NCBI RefSeq assembly: GCF_031312535.1
Contig: NZ_CP133594.1
Location: 2,399,934 to 2,463,933 of the forward strand
Reading direction: 5' to 3'
Length of the DNA: 64,000 nucleotides
Source: Methanolobus mangrovi
GTDB taxonomy: Archaea > Halobacteriota > Methanosarcinia > Methanosarcinales > Methanosarcinaceae
Shown: positions 60,049 through 64,000 of the stretch, piece after piece
Layout: each line of letters starts with the position of its first letter
Position numbering within the stretch: the stretch's first letter is position 1
Notes under the pieces: generated by a model
What the model saw: the letters and a program-made list of their open reading frames with translations, nothing else
Databases searched by the model: none
What the model was told of the DNA's origin: nothing
Made by a program: the position numbers and the translations under genes

Positions 60049-60229
60049 GCTATCTGCTCTTTTAAAGGTATGAACTGGGATAAAAATGTGAAGGTTGGCG
60101 GTTTAGTCATAGGTCGTGGCGAGGCTGAACTCTGTACGTCTCTGGTAAGTGCATTATTATGTTGCATAAGCTGCAAAATCCAACCAGAGAAATAAACCGA
60201 ATATCCTTAATATCGATCAGCGACTTGAA
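60049..60229. other. Divergent promoter gap with small frame and inverted repeat
   Basis: The 181-bp gap holds a 41-codon frame (60070-60195, plus strand, AAAGGT before ATG) that begins NWDKNVKVGGLVIGRGEAEL, and an 8-bp inverted repeat TCTCTGGT (60139-60146) with ACCAGAGA (60183-60190). The segment VGGLVIGRGEAELCTSLV faintly recalls the start of bacterial type I dehydroquinate dehydratase. It may be a gene remnant, a small peptide or chance. Confidence 0.3.
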
Positions 60230-60892
60230 GTGGACATGGGTCTTTCGGATTATATTGGCAGGTACTGGGTCGGAGCTGAGGCAATCTATGCTGTAATACT
60301 CGCGATGACCTTCACAAGTGTTCTAAGGACCTATATTGCCACATCAGATGCATCACATTTCCCTCTCGTATATTCTGCGCTTTTCTGCTGTATTGCCTGG
60401 GGAATTGCAGATGGTTCATTCTATGTTTGGGAGCGAAAGTACAACCTCCGGATGGAGAATGATATAATAGATATGTGCAGATCAAAGAGGGAAAAGGATG
60501 CTGCAATATCTCTGATAGGCGAACAACTTGGCAATACTATCTTGAGCAACATAGCTGCGGATAAAAGACAGAAATTATATAGTGGCCTTGTATTACATCT
60601 CGCAGCAGCCGGGAGAAAAGAGGCAGTTTCTGCCGGGGATATACTCAATATAATTCTTGGTACAACTCTTGTTTCCACGGTCGCAGGACTGACAATCATC
60701 CTTCCGTTCTTCCTAATTGAAGATATGTACTTTGCCCTTACTATATCCAACTGGCTGGGTATATCACTACTTTTTGTGATAGGGTATTACAGGACCTATG
60801 AGAAAGACTTTTTTGAGAGGCTCAGGTCGGGCTTCATCACTGCTGTTATTGGCATGATGATTGCGGCAATCACAGTCATGCTGGGTGGCTAA
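60230..60892 (+). CDS. VIT-like membrane protein
   Basis: The 220-aa protein has five hydrophobic helices: the first pair (AEAIYAVILAMTFTSVLRTY and SALFCCIAWGIADGSFYVWE), a cytosolic helical part (DKRQKLYSGLVLHLAAAGRK) and three more near the C-terminus. The arrangement resembles the VIT1/CCC1 family of iron and manganese transporters, including a short polar/metal-binding domain, but the metal-binding glutamates are not clear. Start may be the codon at 60230 or ATG 60236. Confidence 0.55.
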   Translation: MDMGLSDYIGRYWVGAEAIYAVILAMTFTSVLRTYIATSDASHFPLVYSALFCCIAWGIADGSFYVWERKYNLRMENDIIDMCRSKREKDAAISLIGEQLGNTILSNIAADKRQKLYSGLVLHLAAAGRKEAVSAGDILNIILGTTLVSTVAGLTIILPFFLIEDMYFALTISNWLGISLLFVIGYYRTYEKDFFERLRSGFITAVIGMMIAAITVMLGG

Positions 60893-60954
60893 AGGCCTGG
60901 CAGGAATGGTATTAGTATGTCCTATTTAGGTAATGTGGGTCCATTTGCCTTTCA

Positions 60955-60962
60955 TTTATATA
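60955..60962 (+). promoter_or_regulatory. TATA box of the HD-domain gene
   Basis: TTTATATA is centred about 27 nt before ATG 60986. There is no Shine-Dalgarno sequence just before this ATG, in keeping with a leaderless mRNA. Confidence 0.55.
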
Positions 60963-60985
60963 CTCCCTCCTCATAATATCAGCCA

Positions 60986-62830
60986 ATGCAAAAACCCCTG
61001 ATAATTCATGATCCTGTTCACAAGACCGTCATTCTTGATGAGTTCGAGCAGATGCTCCTGAGCACCAGGCATGTACAGCGCCTGCGTAACATCCAGCAAC
61101 TGGGGTTAGTTGATCATGTATATCCGGGTGCTAATCATACTCGTTTTGAGCATAGTATCGGAACCATGCACATGGCATCGGTTATCGGACAATCCCTTTC
61201 ACTTGAGGGCGAGGACATACGCAAGATAAGGGTTGCAGGTCTCCTGCATGATGTTGGACATTCTGCTTTTTCTCATGCAGTTGAGGATGTGCTGAAGCGC
61301 AACCCTCAGTTACAGCCGGTAATCGAGGGGAAGAAGTTCATAAAACATGAGGCTTTCTCAAAAGATATTATTTCCCGGACACTGCCACAGGATAATTATA
61401 TCGCAAGATATGTGAAGTCCGAGTTTGGCACAGACCCGTTCGACTTCTTTGATGAAATATCAAGGATGGCTACAGGCGATGCACAGTCTATTTCAAAACC
61501 GTATCTTGCCCAGATAATTGCAGGTGACGTGGATGCCGACAGGATAGATTTCCTTCTGCGTGATTCATATCATACGGGTGTTTCATTCGGACTCATAGAC
61601 GTTGACCAGATAATAGGCAGTCTCATCATCAAGAATGGAACTGTTGTGCTGGGAAGCTCGGATGGTTCAGGTTACGGAAGTGACATGGCTCTCACGGCTG
61701 CCGAATCCCTGCTGATATCCCGCGCTCATCATTATACTGCTATTATCCATAATCCAAAAACCCAGGCTGCCCGGGTGATGTTGCTCTATGCACTTGAGGA
61801 TGCACTTGAGCATTTCAGAACTGGGTCGGGAACAGAAGCTGCAAAGAATGAAATTGTTCGCTTCTTCACAGAATACAATGACATTGACCTGCTCAATTTC
61901 ATAAGGTCAAATGCATCTGAAAAGTCTCTTAAGTTACTGAATGACCTGCGTGACGGCAGGTTGTATGTTCCGGTTGCCAGACTTAGCCAGAAGATAATCA
62001 GGCCTTCTACAAGAATGGCGCTCTCAACCATTGCGCGGCATGGTGTAGCCACAAAAAGGCTTGAGGCCAGACTTGCCCGGGAACTCGGTGATGTCCTTGT
62101 AGACCTTACGGTAGCCTCAGGTGTTCCCAAGAGCATGCGCGTTGCAATGGATCATGAGGATGGTTTCTTCTACGATGAATCGGCGCTTGCCAACGGTCTG
62201 GTAAGGGCAATATCCAGGCAGTTATCACTCACTGCTTTCTCACATCCTGATGTGGTTACGGATAAAGACTCGGTTGCTGTGCTTTCTGAATTGCGTAGGG
62301 TGGTTGATGATCTTTCTCCCCGTCTCCTTAATTTCACCCGTGAGGACCAGTATCTGCCCATAGAGGGCATAATTCTGTTATTCTATGCCGTGCACAATCT
62401 TTTCGTAGATGAAAAACCGGAATTCATATCAATTCCGCGTCTTCGGCATATTACCTGGCTGTACCGCACCATTCGTGAGCTAAGCACGTTCCCAAAGCTC
62501 AGGAATCTTTTCGATTATTCCTTCCATGAAAGGTACGGTTTCCCCTACTGTGAGAAGGTCTTTGAGGACATACAGGTGCTCGTTGCCATGGGTATTGTTG
62601 ATGAGGATCTGCGTTACTATGAAAAAGATGAAAGGTTCCGGCAGAGTTATGAATATGTGCTGACATGGGAAGGGGTTGAATATGCAGGGACACTTGCAGA
62701 TGCCTACCGGCCTGAATTCGATGAAATGATGTCTCATCTTTCCATGAATAAACATTCTATCACAAGGGATATTGTTACTATTCCCTCTAACCGGTATGTT
62801 TCAAAAAAACGTCCTACAGGTGTAAAATAA
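60986..62830 (+). CDS. HD-domain phosphohydrolase (dNTPase-like)
   Basis: The 614-aa protein has the HD motif set at the N-terminus: HTRFEHSIGTMHMASVIGQS (first His), VAGLLHDVGHSAFSHAVEDV (HD) and later AGDVDADRIDFLLRDSYHTG (Asp). This matches the archaeal/bacterial dGTPase-SAMHD1-like family (COG1078). The C-terminal half (from residue 330) is family-specific and without known motif. It may hydrolyse dNTPs or other nucleotides. The stop overlaps the trmI start by one base (TAATG), so the two genes form an operon. Confidence 0.83.
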   Translation: MQKPLIIHDPVHKTVILDEFEQMLLSTRHVQRLRNIQQLGLVDHVYPGANHTRFEHSIGTMHMASVIGQSLSLEGEDIRKIRVAGLLHDVGHSAFSHAVEDVLKRNPQLQPVIEGKKFIKHEAFSKDIISRTLPQDNYIARYVKSEFGTDPFDFFDEISRMATGDAQSISKPYLAQIIAGDVDADRIDFLLRDSYHTGVSFGLIDVDQIIGSLIIKNGTVVLGSSDGSGYGSDMALTAAESLLISRAHHYTAIIHNPKTQAARVMLLYALEDALEHFRTGSGTEAAKNEIVRFFTEYNDIDLLNFIRSNASEKSLKLLNDLRDGRLYVPVARLSQKIIRPSTRMALSTIARHGVATKRLEARLARELGDVLVDLTVASGVPKSMRVAMDHEDGFFYDESALANGLVRAISRQLSLTAFSHPDVVTDKDSVAVLSELRRVVDDLSPRLLNFTREDQYLPIEGIILLFYAVHNLFVDEKPEFISIPRLRHITWLYRTIRELSTFPKLRNLFDYSFHERYGFPYCEKVFEDIQVLVAMGIVDEDLRYYEKDERFRQSYEYVLTWEGVEYAGTLADAYRPEFDEMMSHLSMNKHSITRDIVTIPSNRYVSKKRPTGVK

Positions 62831-63582
62831 TGTTAACTGGTGAATTGGTTTTGTTAAAGACCTCCCACAGGGATAAGGTCAGAGAGTTCATCGTAAAAGT
62901 ATCCGATGATCAACTACACACGGATTTCGGTATAATCGAACTGTCCTCTCTTGCGGACAAGGTCCCTGGTGACACAGTGGTGTCACACAAAGGTCAGGAG
63001 TTCACCATTCAACGTCCAAAGATGCCAGATTTTTTCCGTCATGCAAAAAGAACAGGGGCTCCGATGATGCCCAAGGACATAGGCATGATAATTGCCTATA
63101 CAGGTCTCAATAAAAACGACGTTGTTCTGGATGCGGGTACAGGGTCAGGTATACTCACAATGTATCTTGGTTCAATTGCAAAACGCGTTGTAACTTATGA
63201 GGTCAGGGATGACTTCGTAGGAGTTGCCCGTAAAAATGTTGAAAACGCCGGTCTGGATAATGTGGAACTTCGCTGCGGTGACATCGTTGAAGAAATAAAG
63301 AACCTCGATGAGAAATTCGATGTCATAACTCTTGACACTCAGAATTCAAAGGATGTCATTCCCCATGTAAGGAATGTACTGTATCCTGGGGGTTTCCTTG
63401 CTACATATTCTCCATTCTTTGAACAGACAAAAGAGATACGTGATGCAATTGAAGCTGCAAATTTCTATGAAGTGATGACCTTTGAGTGCTCAGAACGTGA
63501 GATATCCTTTTCATCAAGAGGTACGCGACCATCAACTTCAAAAGTAGGGCACACGGGCTTTATTACAATAGCAAGAGCCTGA
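62830..63582 (+). CDS. trmI: tRNA (adenine-N1)-methyltransferase TrmI family
   Basis: The 250-aa protein has an N-terminal beta domain, the linker PKMPDFFRHAKRTGAPMMPK and the SAM-binding Rossmann domain (VVLDAGTGSGILTMYLGSIA, VTYEVRDDFVGVARKNVENA). The family usually has a D-x-P-x-P sequence in motif IV; here the matching place reads ITLDTQNSKDV, so this motif is altered. TrmI methylates A58 (and A57 in archaea) of tRNAs. It is translationally coupled to the HD protein. Confidence 0.85.
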   Translation: MLTGELVLLKTSHRDKVREFIVKVSDDQLHTDFGIIELSSLADKVPGDTVVSHKGQEFTIQRPKMPDFFRHAKRTGAPMMPKDIGMIIAYTGLNKNDVVLDAGTGSGILTMYLGSIAKRVVTYEVRDDFVGVARKNVENAGLDNVELRCGDIVEEIKNLDEKFDVITLDTQNSKDVIPHVRNVLYPGGFLATYSPFFEQTKEIRDAIEAANFYEVMTFECSEREISFSSRGTRPSTSKVGHTGFITIARA

Positions 63583-63589
63583 ATCTTTT

Positions 63590-64000
63590 TTATCTCACGC
63601 CTTCACCGGTGATGGTGAACTCGCAGGTTCTGCCTTCTGGAAGTGAGCGGTGTTTCCATAGTTTTGCACGTCTTTTACCATCCCCTGCTTTTTCAAGCTG
63701 GATGATGGTTTTTGATATGTGTTCTATGCCACTGCCGCCTATTGGTCTTACGTTGCCTGTTGAAATATCACTGTAGACCTGATTGGTCATAACAGCCACG
63801 ATCCTGTGTTTGCGCGCAATCCCGTGTACAAAACCTATCTGATTTGCCAGTTCTCTTCTGGTTCTGATGCTTGATTCTTCCTGGTCAAGCTCCAATCTGT
63901 AAAAAGCAGTTGCAGAATCTACTATTATAAGGCCGATCCTGTCTGAGATGAGTTTCTCTATTTCTAAAACAGCAGCGTACTGTTCTTCAAAATTGTGAGG
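63590..64000 (-). CDS. radB: RadB recombinase paralogue, C-terminal part
   Basis: The frame is open to the right end of the window, so the N-terminus is missing. The visible 136 codons end with TGA at about 63590. They have the Walker B region GLIIVDSATAFYRLEL, the L1/L2 region with HGIARKHRIVAVMTNQVYSD and RPIGGSGIEHISKTIIQLEK, and KLWKHRSLPEGRTCEFTITG at the end. This matches RadB, the archaeal RadA/Rad51 paralogue that helps recombination. It ends 7 nt from the convergent trmI. Confidence 0.88.
   Translation of the reverse strand, partial: PHNFEEQYAAVLEIEKLISDRIGLIIVDSATAFYRLELDQEESSIRTRRELANQIGFVHGIARKHRIVAVMTNQVYSDISTGNVRPIGGSGIEHISKTIIQLEKAGDGKRRAKLWKHRSLPEGRTCEFTITGEGVR

Overview
The window is a chromosomal segment of a methanogenic archaeon, almost certainly a member of the Methanosarcinaceae (Methanolobus / Methanococcoides / Methanohalophilus type). 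Evidence: a complete mtrEDCBAFGH operon (methyl-H4MPT:coenzyme M methyltransferase), a coenzyme M biosynthesis cluster of the cysteate-synthase type, cofE for F420, archaeal SecD/SecF, SRP19, Sec61-beta, an RFC small subunit, Thg1, RadB, and several small families known mainly from Methanosarcinales. Base composition is moderate to low in GC. Many genes have a TATA box about 25-30 nt before the start codon, so leaderless mRNAs look common. No rRNA, tRNA, IS element, CRISPR array or prophage was seen.

Layout. 1-6.1 kb: tail of a CBS-domain gene, an APH-type kinase overlapping a HAD hydrolase, and membrane proteins (PrsW-like protease, MscS channel, two unknowns). 6.2-14.4 kb: a small leaderless transcription unit, three TPR proteins (819, 1053 and 240 aa), a YigZ-family protein and a second HAD phosphatase. 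14.5-20.2 kb: the coenzyme M island, with cysteate synthase, ABC-type ATPase, P-loop GTPase-like protein, Fe-S protein, ComD and ComE as one tight operon, faced by the convergent COG1900/marker-16 Fe-S protein. 20.3-31 kb: tyrS, thg1 with a PRC-barrel gene, mdh, RNase H-like exonuclease, uvrC, cupin-type pgi, an NrpR effector-domain protein, an archaeal RecJ-like protein and an Hjc-like nuclease. 31.1-31.5 kb: a clearly decayed yjbQ (UPF0047) pseudogene. 31.6-40 kb: DUF1699, an ECF-S-like membrane protein behind a long AT-rich gap, a MinD-like ATPase with a winged-helix protein, elp3, rfcS and secD/secF. 40-49 kb: dCMP deaminase, cofE, a candidate structured RNA, a FilR1-type regulator, a well-formed C/D box sRNA, hsp20, apgM, an exported S-layer-like protein, aspartokinase and purM. 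49.5-56 kb: the mtr operon, with a U32-family Fe-S protein and a small Cys-rich partner upstream. 56-64 kb: TIM-barrel isomerase, UspA, small conserved proteins, srp19, sec61-beta, mtnA-like isomerase, VIT-like membrane protein, an HD phosphohydrolase, trmI and partial radB.

Functionally the window joins coenzyme M synthesis (14.5-20.2 kb) and its use by Mtr (49.5-54.4 kb) with core information processing (translation, RNA modification, repair, clamp loading, protein export). The items most worth following up are the ATPase/GTPase/Fe-S triad locked inside the coenzyme M operon, the 12-bp palindrome upstream of that operon's TATA box, the C/D box sRNA at 42.6 kb, the three-way-junction RNA candidate at 41.4 kb, and the yjbQ pseudogene.
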